From the NCBI RefSeq assembly GCF_014201415.1, contig NZ_JACHEH010000003.1, positions 434,001 to 498,000 on the forward strand: 64,000 nt of DNA. The letters are read 5' to 3'. Below the pieces are notes generated by a model. The model was given only the letters and a program-made list of their open reading frames with translations, searched no databases and had not been told where the DNA came from. The translations under genes and the position numbers were made by a program. Positions 16,233 to 25,969 of this stretch are shown here, one piece after another (the first letter of the stretch is position 1; each line of letters begins with the position of its first letter). The stretch is from Chelatococcus composti (GTDB lineage: Bacteria > Pseudomonadota > Alphaproteobacteria > Rhizobiales > Beijerinckiaceae).

Positions 16233-16938
16233 GCCTCAGCGCCCCCGTGATGCCGCCGGCGAGCGCCCCGGCGACGACATGCCAGCCAAAGGGCAGCACG
16301 GACGCGCCCACCAGCGCGACGGCCGCCGCCACCAGCCACGGCACGAGATCCGGCAGGCCGCGCCACTGGCCGACAACGGCGGCGGTGAAGAACGAGATCA
16401 TCAGCACGTCGAAGCCGAAGCGGGTGAGATCGCCGAGGTTGGAGCCGAGCACCGCCCCGATGCCGGTGGCGAGGATCCACGCAACCCACATGAGCAGCCC
16501 GCTGCCCAGCACGAGCCCGGCGTCCGTCTCGCCCCGCTGCAGGGCGCGGGTGGCCTGCGCCCAGTTGGGGTCGCTCAAGACGCTGAGGACCGCATAACGC
16601 TTGGCCACCGGCAGGTGCAGCAGCCAGGGGGCGAGGGCCGCGCCGAGCAGGATGTGGCGGGCATTCACCGCAAAGACGGTGAGCGCCAGCATCAGATAGG
16701 GCATGGGCGAGGACCACAGGTCGAGCGCGGCGAACTGGGACGCGCCCGCGAAGACGAAGGCGCTCATGAGGACGGCAAGTGCCGCCGACAGGCCTTTCTC
16801 GATGGCAGCTGCGCCGAAGGCGATACCGAAGGGGATGACGAAGATGGCAACCGGCGCGATCTCGCGCGCGCCGGCGACGATGCCGCGCCAGGTCAGGGTC
16901 GCTGTTCGGGCCATCCTCGGCGCACCGTGCGCGTTCAT
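16225..16938 (-). CDS. azlC: AzlC-family branched-chain amino acid exporter
   Basis: A 237-residue inner-membrane protein with several hydrophobic segments and the AzlC signature region FVFAGASQFAALDLW and NARHILLGAALAPWL. With AzlD it forms a branched-chain amino acid exporter. The ATG at 16936-16938 has AGGAAGGA six nt upstream and is preferred over an upstream in-frame start. It shares its strand with azlD only. The next gene, for the VWA protein, is divergent. Confidence 0.93.
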   Translation of the reverse strand: MNAHGAPRMARTATLTWRGIVAGAREIAPVAIFVIPFGIAFGAAAIEKGLSAALAVLMSAFVFAGASQFAALDLWSSPMPYLMLALTVFAVNARHILLGAALAPWLLHLPVAKRYAVLSVLSDPNWAQATRALQRGETDAGLVLGSGLLMWVAWILATGIGAVLGSNLGDLTRFGFDVLMISFFTAAVVGQWRGLPDLVPWLVAAAVALVGASVLPFGWHVVAGALAGGITGALRHG

Positions 16939-17156
16939 GACAGGTCCTTCCTCATGCCGGGCACGAGAAGCGGGCATGGCCCGCGCCCGCTGTCAACCGG
17001 TTCCAGGCGCCCGGCTGCTGCGCAGCCGCTGCAAGCCGAGGCAGAGCAGACATCGCTAGCGCCCGGTTAAGGCGCTCGACGAAACATCGGGGCAGGGCGA
17101 AACCAGCACTTTACGGCTGTGTGCCATGGTCGTCCCGTGATCATCGAGGTTCCGGG

Positions 17157-18854
17157 ATGATGTCCAAGCGCCGTCTGCTGCCACGCCGGTTCTTCGCCGA
17201 CCAAGGTGGCAACATCGCCATCTGGTTCGCGCTCGCCCTGCTGCCGCTCGTCTTTGCCGTGGGGGTTGCGGTCGACTACTCACGTGCCGCCACGCTACGC
17301 ACCAAGCTGCAGCGCGCGACCGACGCGACGATCGTGGCCATCGCCCCGCTCGCGGCAGAGAAATCGAAGTCGGAGCTGCTCTCGATCGCGCAGACCTATT
17401 TCGACGCGATGATGGAGCCAGACCTCGTCAAGATGGGCGGCACGACGGCCCGTATCGACGACATCTGGATCAGCAACGCGCGCACGGAGATGAAGCTCTA
17501 CACCTCCGCCGCCTATCCGCCGGTGGTCATGAACATCGGGCGGCTCAACAAGGAGCCGATCCCGATCAGCGCCTATGCGCGAACCGTCATTTCCAACGAC
17601 ACGTTCGAGATCGCGCTCGTGATGGACAACTCGGGCTCGATGGGCGATGTCGTGGGCGGGCGCACGAAATTGGCGGCGACCAAGGACGCCGCCAAGAAGC
17701 TCGTCGACATCATGTACGCGAGCCCGGCCGTTGCCGAGCGCACGAAGATGTCCGTCGTGCCCTTCACCCTCTCGGTCAACGTCGGGAAGGACTACTACAA
17801 CAAGAAGAACCCGTCCGCCTCGGCCCCGTGGCTGGACCTTGATGCCAGGTCGTCGATCCATTGGGAGAACATCAAGCTCGACACGAAGGCAGGCGCCTGG
17901 AACCCGAAATCCCGTTTCGCGCTTTTCGAGGAGCTGGCCTACGAATGGGCCGGCTGCGTCGAGACGCGGCCCGGTGAGCACGGGGTCAAGGACACGCCGG
18001 CTTCTTCGAACGACGGCAACAGCTATTTCGTGCCGCAGTTTGCGCCGGACGAGCCGGGGTGTCAGGACAGCAAGAACCACACCGTCAACAAGACGACGGT
18101 ATGCAAACAGCAGAGTTTCAGCGGCTTCTCGAACAGCTATCTGGACGATAACGGAGGTGCTTGCACCGGTCCGGAGCCGACCGATGCGGCGGAGGCGCAG
18201 CGCCGGGTCTGCAAGTACCGCATCAACAAGGACACGTCGAAGCGCAGCACCAGCTCGTCCCGTGGCCCCAACTGGAACTGCGATGCCCGTCCGCTCACAC
18301 GCCTGACGGGGTCGTCGCAGACGATCCGCAGCGCCATTGATCAGATGAGCGCCGGCGGCAACACCAATCTCTTCGAGGGCTTCATGTGGGGCTGGCGCAC
18401 GATCTCGCCGAACACGCCGTTCGGCGACGGCCGCCCCTACGGCACCGAGAACAACCGCAAGATCATCATCCTGATGACGGATGGCGACAACGTGTGGAAC
18501 TCGGCCAGCAACACGCTGAACAGGTCTGTCTATTCGCCCTTCGGCTACTACACAAACAACCGGCTGGCGAACAACGTGACCAGCTCCAGCAAGGCCACCA
18601 CCGTCATGGACAGCAAGACGCTGGAGGCCTGCAATAACGCCAAGGCAAAGGGCATCATCGTCTACACGGTCGCCTTTTCCACGCGCGATGCGCCGATTAG
18701 CAAGGCGGGCCTCAACCTCCTTACCAACTGCGCCTCGATCGACCCCGCTGATTCGAGCCACCGCCTTGCCTATATCGCGGAGACGCCTGCCGAGATCATC
18801 GCGGTCTTCGAGGAGATCGCACGCAACATCGGGGCGCTGCGCATTGCCGAGTGA
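17157..18854 (+). CDS. TadG-like pilus/flp-associated protein with von Willebrand A domain
   Basis: A protein of about 565 residues. It has a short basic N-terminus followed by one membrane segment (about 20-42, NIAIWFALALLPLVFAVGVAVDY, quoted in pieces: NIAIWFALALLPLV / FAVGVAVDY), typical of Tad pseudopilin-like TadE/TadG proteins. A VWA domain follows with an intact MIDAS start DNSGS at about 157-161 (VMDNSGSMGD), which binds a divalent cation. A large cysteine-containing insertion (about 270-370) interrupts the domain before IIILMTDGDNVWN. The start at 17157 has GAGGT six nt upstream. No other tad/cpa genes are nearby, so it is an orphan copy. Confidence 0.88.
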   Translation: MMSKRRLLPRRFFADQGGNIAIWFALALLPLVFAVGVAVDYSRAATLRTKLQRATDATIVAIAPLAAEKSKSELLSIAQTYFDAMMEPDLVKMGGTTARIDDIWISNARTEMKLYTSAAYPPVVMNIGRLNKEPIPISAYARTVISNDTFEIALVMDNSGSMGDVVGGRTKLAATKDAAKKLVDIMYASPAVAERTKMSVVPFTLSVNVGKDYYNKKNPSASAPWLDLDARSSIHWENIKLDTKAGAWNPKSRFALFEELAYEWAGCVETRPGEHGVKDTPASSNDGNSYFVPQFAPDEPGCQDSKNHTVNKTTVCKQQSFSGFSNSYLDDNGGACTGPEPTDAAEAQRRVCKYRINKDTSKRSTSSSRGPNWNCDARPLTRLTGSSQTIRSAIDQMSAGGNTNLFEGFMWGWRTISPNTPFGDGRPYGTENNRKIIILMTDGDNVWNSASNTLNRSVYSPFGYYTNNRLANNVTSSSKATTVMDSKTLEACNNAKAKGIIVYTVAFSTRDAPISKAGLNLLTNCASIDPADSSHRLAYIAETPAEIIAVFEEIARNIGALRIAE

Positions 18855-18992
18855 GGGGGCGCGCTGCGTAACATGCCGGCAGCGGCGGGCGGTATTGTCA
18901 GCGCCCGCCGCCTGTGCCATGGAAGCCCTCCGGCCGCCGCTTGCGTGCGACATCCGTGCCGCGGGCGCAGCGACCGCTCCTAAGTCCTTGAT

Positions 18993-19068
18993 GGGCCAGT
19001 AGCTCAATGGTTAGAGCCGGCCGCTCATAACGGTCTGGTTGCAGGTTCGAGTCCTGCCTGGCCCACCA
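18993..19068 (+). tRNA. tRNA with CAT anticodon, probably tRNA-Ile2 (lysidine type)
   Basis: A full cloverleaf of 76 nt including encoded CCA. It has a 7-bp acceptor stem GGGCCAG/CTGGCCC, a D arm GCTC/GAGC, an anticodon stem GGCCG/CGGTC with loop CTCATAA (anticodon CAT at 19026-19028), a T arm CAGG/CCTG, and discriminator A. CAT could mean Met or Ile2. Absence of an initiator-type mismatch excludes fMet. The C4-G69 and C5-G68 pairs and short 8-nt D loop resemble E. coli ileX, so I favour tRNA-Ile2, which needs TilS modification. Confidence 0.9.
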
Positions 19069-19135
19069 TCTAAGTCTTTGAAGATAAACACTTCTCTGTT
19101 TCCGATACGGATTTCTCGCTGGTTCGTTGAACCTA

Positions 19136-20605
19136 TCATCCCGCGCTGCGCATCCTCGTAAAGTCCAGATCCTCCGCTGCTTCGGGCGTGGGAGCTGCGC
19201 CGAACCTGCCAGCTAGGCGTGCAGCGCGTGGCCGAGGGCCTTGAGGGCCGCTTCCTGAAAGGCCTCGCCCTGCGTCGTGGGCGTGGATGGTGGCAGCCAC
19301 GTCCTCCAGCCGCGCGCCCATCTCGATGGCGAGGCCGAAGGCGGCCGAGAGCTCCGAGACGCCCTGGCCGACCGCCTGGGTGCCGAGCACCAGGTTGTTG
19401 TCGGCTCGCGCGACGACGCGCACGAAGCCGTCCTCGGCAAGGCGCGTCATGGCGCGGCCGTTGGCGCTGAAGGGGAACAGGCCGATCTTGATCTCCCGGC
19501 CGCCGGCGCGTGCCTCGTCGGGCGAGAGGCCGACGGAGACGATTTCGGGATCGGTGAAGCAGACGGCGGGGATGGCGCGGACATCCCAGCTGCGCCGGTT
19601 GCCCGCCAGGATCTCGGCCACCATCGCGCCCTGCGCCATGGCGCGGTGCGCCAGCATGGGCTCGCCGGTCACGTCGCCGATGGCATAGACGCCGCGCATC
19701 GAGGTGCGGCACTGCTCGTCGATGCGCAGGAAGGGGCCGGCCATGTCGAGATCGAGTTCCTCGAGGCCCCAGCCGTCGGTGACGGGGCGGCGGCCGACCG
19801 CCACCAGAACTTTCTCCGCCGGGATGCGCTTCTCGCCGCCGGCGGTCTCGACGACGAGCGCGTTGCCCTTGCCGGACAGGCCGCGTGCCCTGGCCTGTGT
19901 CAATACGGTGACGCCGATGTCCTTCAGGCGCCTGGCGACGGGCCGCGTCAGCTCCGCGTCGTAGAGCGGCAGGATGCGGGACTCGGCCTCAACCACCGTG
20001 ACGGCGGAGCCGAGCTTGGCGAAGGCCGTGCCAAGCTCGAGGCCAATGTAGCCGCCGCCGATCACGGCAAGCGTCCCCGGCAGTCTCGTCAGCGCCAGCG
20101 CCTCCGTGGACGAGATCACGGGGCCGCCGAAGGGCAGGTCCGGCAGCGGTGCGGGCTCCGAGCCGGTGGCGATGACGATCGCCTGCGCGCGGACGAGCTG
20201 CACGCCCGTCTCGGTCTCGACGGTCACGGTCTTGCCATCCCGGAAGCGCGCCCGCCCGTGCAGCGACTTCACGCGCGCCCTCTTGAGAAGGCTGGCGACG
20301 CCGTTGTTGAGGCGGCCGACGATGTGGTCCTTCCACGCGATGGTCCGGGCGAGGTCGAGTGTCGGCGCGCAGACCGAGATGCCAAGGGAGCCATGGCCGC
20401 TCGCCCAGTGCACGGCCTTCTCGAACTCCTCGGCAGCGTGGATCAGTGCCTTGGACGGGATGCAGCCGACATTCAGGCAGGTGCCGCCGAACCTCGTGCG
20501 TTCCACGATCACCGTATCGAGGCCGAGCTGGCCGGCGCGGATGGCGCAGACATAGCCGCCGGGGCCGGCCCCGATCACGAGCAGAGAGCAAACGGTCTCG
20601 TTCAT
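19136..20605 (-). CDS. lpd: Dihydrolipoamide dehydrogenase (E3) with frameshifted C-terminus
   Basis: The E3 of the 2-oxoacid dehydrogenase complex, reoxidising lipoyl groups with NAD+. FAD site GAGPGG (12-17), redox disulfide C43/C48 in GGTCLNVGCIP, NAD site IGGGYIGLELG, and GVYAIGDVTGEPML are intact. The C-terminus is odd. After the catalytic histidine region IHAH, the frame reads an unrelated tail and stops at 19136 (489 residues). In another frame the expected ending TQGEAFQEAALKALGHALHA follows at once and stops at 19213, giving the usual 464 residues. A two-base loss near 19277 would explain this. It is either a real mutation removing the His-Glu partner or a sequencing error. Confidence 0.93.
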   Translation of the reverse strand: MNETVCSLLVIGAGPGGYVCAIRAGQLGLDTVIVERTRFGGTCLNVGCIPSKALIHAAEEFEKAVHWASGHGSLGISVCAPTLDLARTIAWKDHIVGRLNNGVASLLKRARVKSLHGRARFRDGKTVTVETETGVQLVRAQAIVIATGSEPAPLPDLPFGGPVISSTEALALTRLPGTLAVIGGGYIGLELGTAFAKLGSAVTVVEAESRILPLYDAELTRPVARRLKDIGVTVLTQARARGLSGKGNALVVETAGGEKRIPAEKVLVAVGRRPVTDGWGLEELDLDMAGPFLRIDEQCRTSMRGVYAIGDVTGEPMLAHRAMAQGAMVAEILAGNRRSWDVRAIPAVCFTDPEIVSVGLSPDEARAGGREIKIGLFPFSANGRAMTRLAEDGFVRVVARADNNLVLGTQAVGQGVSELSAAFGLAIEMGARLEDVAATIHAHDAGRGLSGSGPQGPRPRAARLAGRFGAAPTPEAAEDLDFTRMRSAG

Positions 20606-20609
20606 CGTC

Positions 20610-21902
20610 TCAGCCTTCCATGAAGATCAGGGCCGGCGTCTCCAGCAGGGCCTTGATGCGCTGCACGAAGACGGCGGCATTCCAGCCATCGACGATGCGG
20701 TGATCGAACGAGGACGACAGGTTCATCACCTGGCGCGGCACGAACTCCCTGCCGTCCCACAGCGGCCGCACCGCCATCCGGTTGACGCCGACGATGGCGA
20801 CCTCTGGCCGGTTGATCACCGGCGTCGAGGCTATGCCGCCAAGCGCGCCGAGGGAGGTGACGGTGATCGTCGAGCCGGTCAGCTCCTCGCGTGTTGCCGT
20901 GCCATTGCGCGCCGCCTCCGAGAGGCGGGCGACAGCGGCCGCGCAGTCCCAGATGTCCAGCGTTTCGACGTGCCGGACGACAGGCACGAGAAGGCCGGCG
21001 TCGGTCTGTGTCGCTATGCCGATGTGGACGCCGCCGAAGCGGCGCACGACGCCGGCCTCGTCGTCGTAGTGGGCGTTGATCATCGGCTGCTCGCGGATGG
21101 CCGTGACCATGGCGCGCATGAGGAAGGGCAGCAGCGTCAGGCGCGGGCGGTCTATGCGCTTGTCGGCGTTGAGCCTCGTTCTCAGCTCCTCGAGCGCGGT
21201 CACGTCCACCTCTTCCACATAGGTGATGGGCACGATGCGGGTGTGGGCCTGCTCCATCCGCTCCGCGATGCGCCGGCGCAGGCCGATGACCTTGATCTCC
21301 TCGACCGTGTCGTCCGGCGCGAGCCCCGGCCGTGGCGCTGCTCCGGGGCCCTGGCGCAGGAAGGCGTCAATATCCTCGTGCGTGATGCGGCCAGCGGGGC
21401 CCGTGCCCGACACCTGGCGCAGGTCGATGCCGGCCTCGCGGGCCCGGTGGCGAACGGCGGGCGAGGCGAGCGGCTTCTCCCCCGGCGGCCGCGGCGCTGC
21501 CCCGATGGCGGGCGCGCGCGGTGCGGGCGCGCGTTGTGGTTGTGGCTTCGGCTCGGCCGTGGCCGCCGCTGGTGCGGCCGGTGGCGGCGCCTCGTCGGCG
21601 GCGGGCCCGGTCTCGTCCTTCTCCTCCTTAGCTTCCGGTGCGGGCGCGTCAGTGTCGCCGCCGGCGGTCCTGAGCCGGACGAGCGGCGCACCGACGGCCA
21701 CCTTGTCGCCCACCTCCGCGCCGATCCAGGCAACCTCGCCATCGACGGGCGAGGGGATCTCCACGGTCGCCTTGTCGGTCATCACCGCGGCGAGGACCGT
21801 ATCCTCGCGCACGAGATCACCGACCTTCACGTGCCATTCGACAAGTTCCGCCTCCGCGATGCCCTCGCCGACGTCGGGCAGCTTGACGATGCGCTCGCCC
21901 AT
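20610..21902 (-). CDS. bkdB: Branched-chain 2-oxoacid dehydrogenase E2 (dihydrolipoyl acyltransferase)
   Basis: A 430-residue core enzyme. A single lipoyl domain (1-80) has the lipoylated Lys44 in [11 protein letters not shown] Pro/Ala-rich flexible linker leads to the E3/E1-binding domain (about 145-185, [19 protein letters not shown]), and the catalytic acyltransferase domain ends with [16 protein letters not shown], which contains the active-site His and Asp. It lies directly between E1-beta (adjacent, 0 nt) and E3 (4 nt), so the four genes are one operon. Confidence 0.95.
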   Translation of the reverse strand: MGERIVKLPDVGEGIAEAELVEWHVKVGDLVREDTVLAAVMTDKATVEIPSPVDGEVAWIGAEVGDKVAVGAPLVRLRTAGGDTDAPAPEAKEEKDETGPAADEAPPPAAPAAATAEPKPQPQRAPAPRAPAIGAAPRPPGEKPLASPAVRHRAREAGIDLRQVSGTGPAGRITHEDIDAFLRQGPGAAPRPGLAPDDTVEEIKVIGLRRRIAERMEQAHTRIVPITYVEEVDVTALEELRTRLNADKRIDRPRLTLLPFLMRAMVTAIREQPMINAHYDDEAGVVRRFGGVHIGIATQTDAGLLVPVVRHVETLDIWDCAAAVARLSEAARNGTATREELTGSTITVTSLGALGGIASTPVINRPEVAIVGVNRMAVRPLWDGREFVPRQVMNLSSSFDHRIVDGWNAAVFVQRIKALLETPALIFMEG

Positions 21903-22916
21903 TCAGGCCTCCATGGCTCGCACCAGCGCCTCGCCGACGCGGGCGGGACCGGGGAAGTAGTCCCACTCCTGCGCGTGGGGGTAGGGCGTGTCCCAGCCGG
22001 TGACGCGGCCGACCGGCGCCTCGAGGTGGTAGAAGCAATGTTCCTGCACGAGGGCGGCGAGTTCCGCGCCGAAGCCGGAGGTCAGCGTCGCCTCGTGCAC
22101 GACGACGCAGCGCCCCGTCTTGCGCACCGACTCCACGATGCAGTCGAGATCGAGCGGCAGGAGCGTTCTGAGATCGATGATCTCGGCGTCGATGCCCGTC
22201 TCCTCTGCGGCGGCCTCGGCCACGTAGACCATCGTGCCGTAGGCGAGGACGGTGACGCTGTCGCCCTTTCGGCGCACCTCGGCCTTGCCGAGCGGCACGG
22301 TGAAATGGCCGGCGTCGACCTCGCCCAGCGGGTGCCGCGACCAGGGCGTCACCGGTCGCTCGTGGTGGCCGTCGAACGGCCCGTTGTAGAGCCGCTTGGG
22401 CTCGAAGAAGATCACCGGGTCCGGATCGTCGATGGCAGCGATCAGCAGCCCCTTGGCATCACGCGGGTTCGACGGCACAACCACCTTGAGGCCGCAGACG
22501 TGCGTGAACAGCGCCTCGGGGCTCTGGCTGTGGGTCTGGCCGCCGAAGATGCCCCCGCCCGAGGGCATGCGGATGACGATGGGGCAGGTGAACTGGCCGT
22601 TGGAGCGGTAGCGGATGCGGGCCGCCTCCGAGACGATCTGGTCGTAGGCCGGGTAGACGTAGTCCGCGAACTGCACCTCCACACACGGCTTCAACCCGTA
22701 GGCCGCCATGCCGATGGCGGTGCCGACGATGCCAAGCTCGCTGATGGGCGTGTCGAAGCAGCGCGTCCTGCCGTACTTCTGCTGCAGCCCGGCCGTGCAG
22801 CGGAAGACGCCGCCGAAATAGCCGACATCCTCGCCGAACACGACAACCCGCCTGTCCCGCTCCATCGCTATGTCGATGGCCGAGCGGATGGCCTCGATCA
22901 TGGTCATGCGCGGCAT
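21903..22916 (-). CDS. bkdA2: Branched-chain 2-oxoacid dehydrogenase E1 beta subunit
   Basis: A 337-residue transketolase-like subunit. Recognised segments are VVVFGEDVGYFGGVFRCTAG, TPISELGIVGTAIGMAAYG and VRMPSGGGIFGGQTHSQSPE (each a short family signature), then the C-terminal transketolase domain VTVLAYGTMVYVAEAAAEE. The GVFR/GGQ-HSQS pattern fits the branched-chain rather than the pyruvate enzyme. It pairs with the alpha subunit encoded 3 nt upstream and decarboxylates branched-chain 2-oxoacids using thiamine diphosphate. Confidence 0.94.
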   Translation of the reverse strand: MPRMTMIEAIRSAIDIAMERDRRVVVFGEDVGYFGGVFRCTAGLQQKYGRTRCFDTPISELGIVGTAIGMAAYGLKPCVEVQFADYVYPAYDQIVSEAARIRYRSNGQFTCPIVIRMPSGGGIFGGQTHSQSPEALFTHVCGLKVVVPSNPRDAKGLLIAAIDDPDPVIFFEPKRLYNGPFDGHHERPVTPWSRHPLGEVDAGHFTVPLGKAEVRRKGDSVTVLAYGTMVYVAEAAAEETGIDAEIIDLRTLLPLDLDCIVESVRKTGRCVVVHEATLTSGFGAELAALVQEHCFYHLEAPVGRVTGWDTPYPHAQEWDYFPGPARVGEALVRAMEA

Positions 22917-22919
22917 GGC

Positions 22920-24176
<1,257 letters not shown>

Positions 24177-24400
24177 CTACGGGCACGCAACCGTCACGGG
24201 ACGCGATCAGGACTTCTCTGGCCACGCAGCGCGTCAGGCGAAGCGAATGCAACGAGCGACGCCGGAACTGATCATCCGCCGGATCAGCTGCAAATTCCAC
24301 CCTGCGAGCATCCGAAGACGCACGGGCAGCCGTCAGGCCCGATCCCCTCTGGGAGGGAAGGCGATGCCGGAGCGGCTGCAAGCGGCCTGAGCGGCGCGGG

Positions 24401-25957
24401 CTATTCGGCCATCTGCGTCGTCGAGCGCTCGTAGCGGGTCTCGCCGGTCGTGGCATCAATGCCGGCGAGACTGACGTCGTAGCCCCACAGGCGGCGCACG
24501 TGGCGCAGCGTGGCGTCCCGGCTCTCCTCGTCGAGCAGGATGCCGTTCTTGATGTAGTGGGCGAGCCTGAGGTGCCGGTTGCCCAGAAGATCGACGTCCA
24601 CCACCTGGATGTCGGGCAGGTTGGCACCGGTCTCGTAGCTGCGTGCGAGCGCGGCGCGGATGGCTTCGTAGCCGCGCTCGTTGTGGATGGAGGCCACCTC
24701 GCAGAAGTTGTCGCCCGCCTTGTCCGACAGGACGAACAGTCGGAATTTCCGGATCAGCATCGGGCTCAGATACTGCAGGATGAAAGATTCATCCCGATGG
24801 TTGGCCCAGGCGTCGAGCAGCGTGTCGAGCCAGTTGCCGCTGCCGGCGAGATCGGGAAACCAGTCTCGATCCTCGGGTGTCGGATCCGTCGCGATGCGCT
24901 CGATGTCCTGCATCAAAGCAAAGCCCAGGGCATAGGGGTTGATGCCGGAGAAGCGCGGGTCGTCGAAGTCGGGCTGGAAGACGACATTGGTGTGGCTCTG
25001 CAGGATCTCCAGCATCGTCCCTTCATCGATCTTTCCCTGATCGTAGAGGCGATTCATGATATAGTAATGGACGAAGGTCGCGCAGCCCTCGTTCATCACC
25101 TTCGTCTGCCGTTGCGGATAGAAATACTGGGCGATGACGCGCACGATGCGCAGGATCTCCCGCTGCCATGGCTCCAGGACGAGGCTGTTCTTCTCGAGGA
25201 AATAGAGAAGGTTCTCCTCCGGCAGGTTGAGGGTCTTCTTGCGCTCCCTCACTTCGCGTTCGGCCTTCGAGATGCTTTCCCCGTCAGCGCTGCCCATCGG
25301 TGTGGGCAGGGTCCGCCACAGGTCGTTGTAGGTCTGCTCCTCGTATTCCAGCCGCTCGCGGGCGCGCTCGCGCTCCTTCTCCGTCGAGAGGCGCGGCGGG
25401 CGACGGTAGCGGAACACGCCCTGGTCCATGATGGCGTGGGCGGAATCGAGGATTTCCTCCACGGCGGCGGTGCCGTAGCGCTCCTCGCATTTCGCCACGT
25501 ATTTCTTGGCGAATTCCATGTAGCCGAGGATGGCGTTGGCGTCGGTCCACTGCCTGAACAGATAGTTGTTCTTGAAGAAGTGGTTGTGGCCGAAGGCCGC
25601 GTGCGCCGTCACCAGGGCCTGGATGGCCATGGTGTTCTCCTCCATCAGGTAGCTGATGCAGGGGTTGGAGTTGATGACGAGCTCGTAGGCGAGGCCGCGC
25701 AGGCCCTTGCGGTAGAGATGCTCCTCGAAGACGAAGCGCTTGCCGAAGGACCAGTGCTGGTACATCAGCGGCATGCCGACCGAGGAATAGGCGTCGAGCA
25801 TCTGCTCGGACGAGATGATCTCGATCTGGTTGGGATAGACGTTCAGCTTTAGCTCCTCGAGGGCGATGGCCTCGATGGCTTCGTAGGCGCGCGCGAGGGT
25901 GGCGAAGTTCCAGTCGGAACCGGAAAAGAGGAGCGGTGAGGCTGGCTGTTTCGTCAT
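24401..25957 (-). CDS. ycgB: SpoVR family protein
   Basis: A 518-residue soluble protein of the SpoVR/YcgB family, recognisable from SDWNFATLARAYEAIEAIALEE in parts (FATLARAYEAIEAIALEE), LNVYPNQIEIISSEQMLDAY, CISYLMEENTMAIQALV, and MNEGCATFVHYYIMNRLYD. In Bacillus it affects spore cortex; in proteobacteria its role is unclear, but it always accompanies prkA and yeaH. It is the last of three genes, 12 nt after yeaH. Confidence 0.95.
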   Translation of the reverse strand: MTKQPASPLLFSGSDWNFATLARAYEAIEAIALEELKLNVYPNQIEIISSEQMLDAYSSVGMPLMYQHWSFGKRFVFEEHLYRKGLRGLAYELVINSNPCISYLMEENTMAIQALVTAHAAFGHNHFFKNNYLFRQWTDANAILGYMEFAKKYVAKCEERYGTAAVEEILDSAHAIMDQGVFRYRRPPRLSTEKERERARERLEYEEQTYNDLWRTLPTPMGSADGESISKAEREVRERKKTLNLPEENLLYFLEKNSLVLEPWQREILRIVRVIAQYFYPQRQTKVMNEGCATFVHYYIMNRLYDQGKIDEGTMLEILQSHTNVVFQPDFDDPRFSGINPYALGFALMQDIERIATDPTPEDRDWFPDLAGSGNWLDTLLDAWANHRDESFILQYLSPMLIRKFRLFVLSDKAGDNFCEVASIHNERGYEAIRAALARSYETGANLPDIQVVDVDLLGNRHLRLAHYIKNGILLDEESRDATLRHVRRLWGYDVSLAGIDATTGETRYERSTTQMAE

Positions 25958-25969
25958 CCCGATCCCCGT

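Noticed and set aside
18993-19135. tRNA gene as an integration site of a mobile element
   Set aside because: No integrase, direct repeat of the tRNA 3' end, or foreign gene block follows; the bkd operon is chromosomal.
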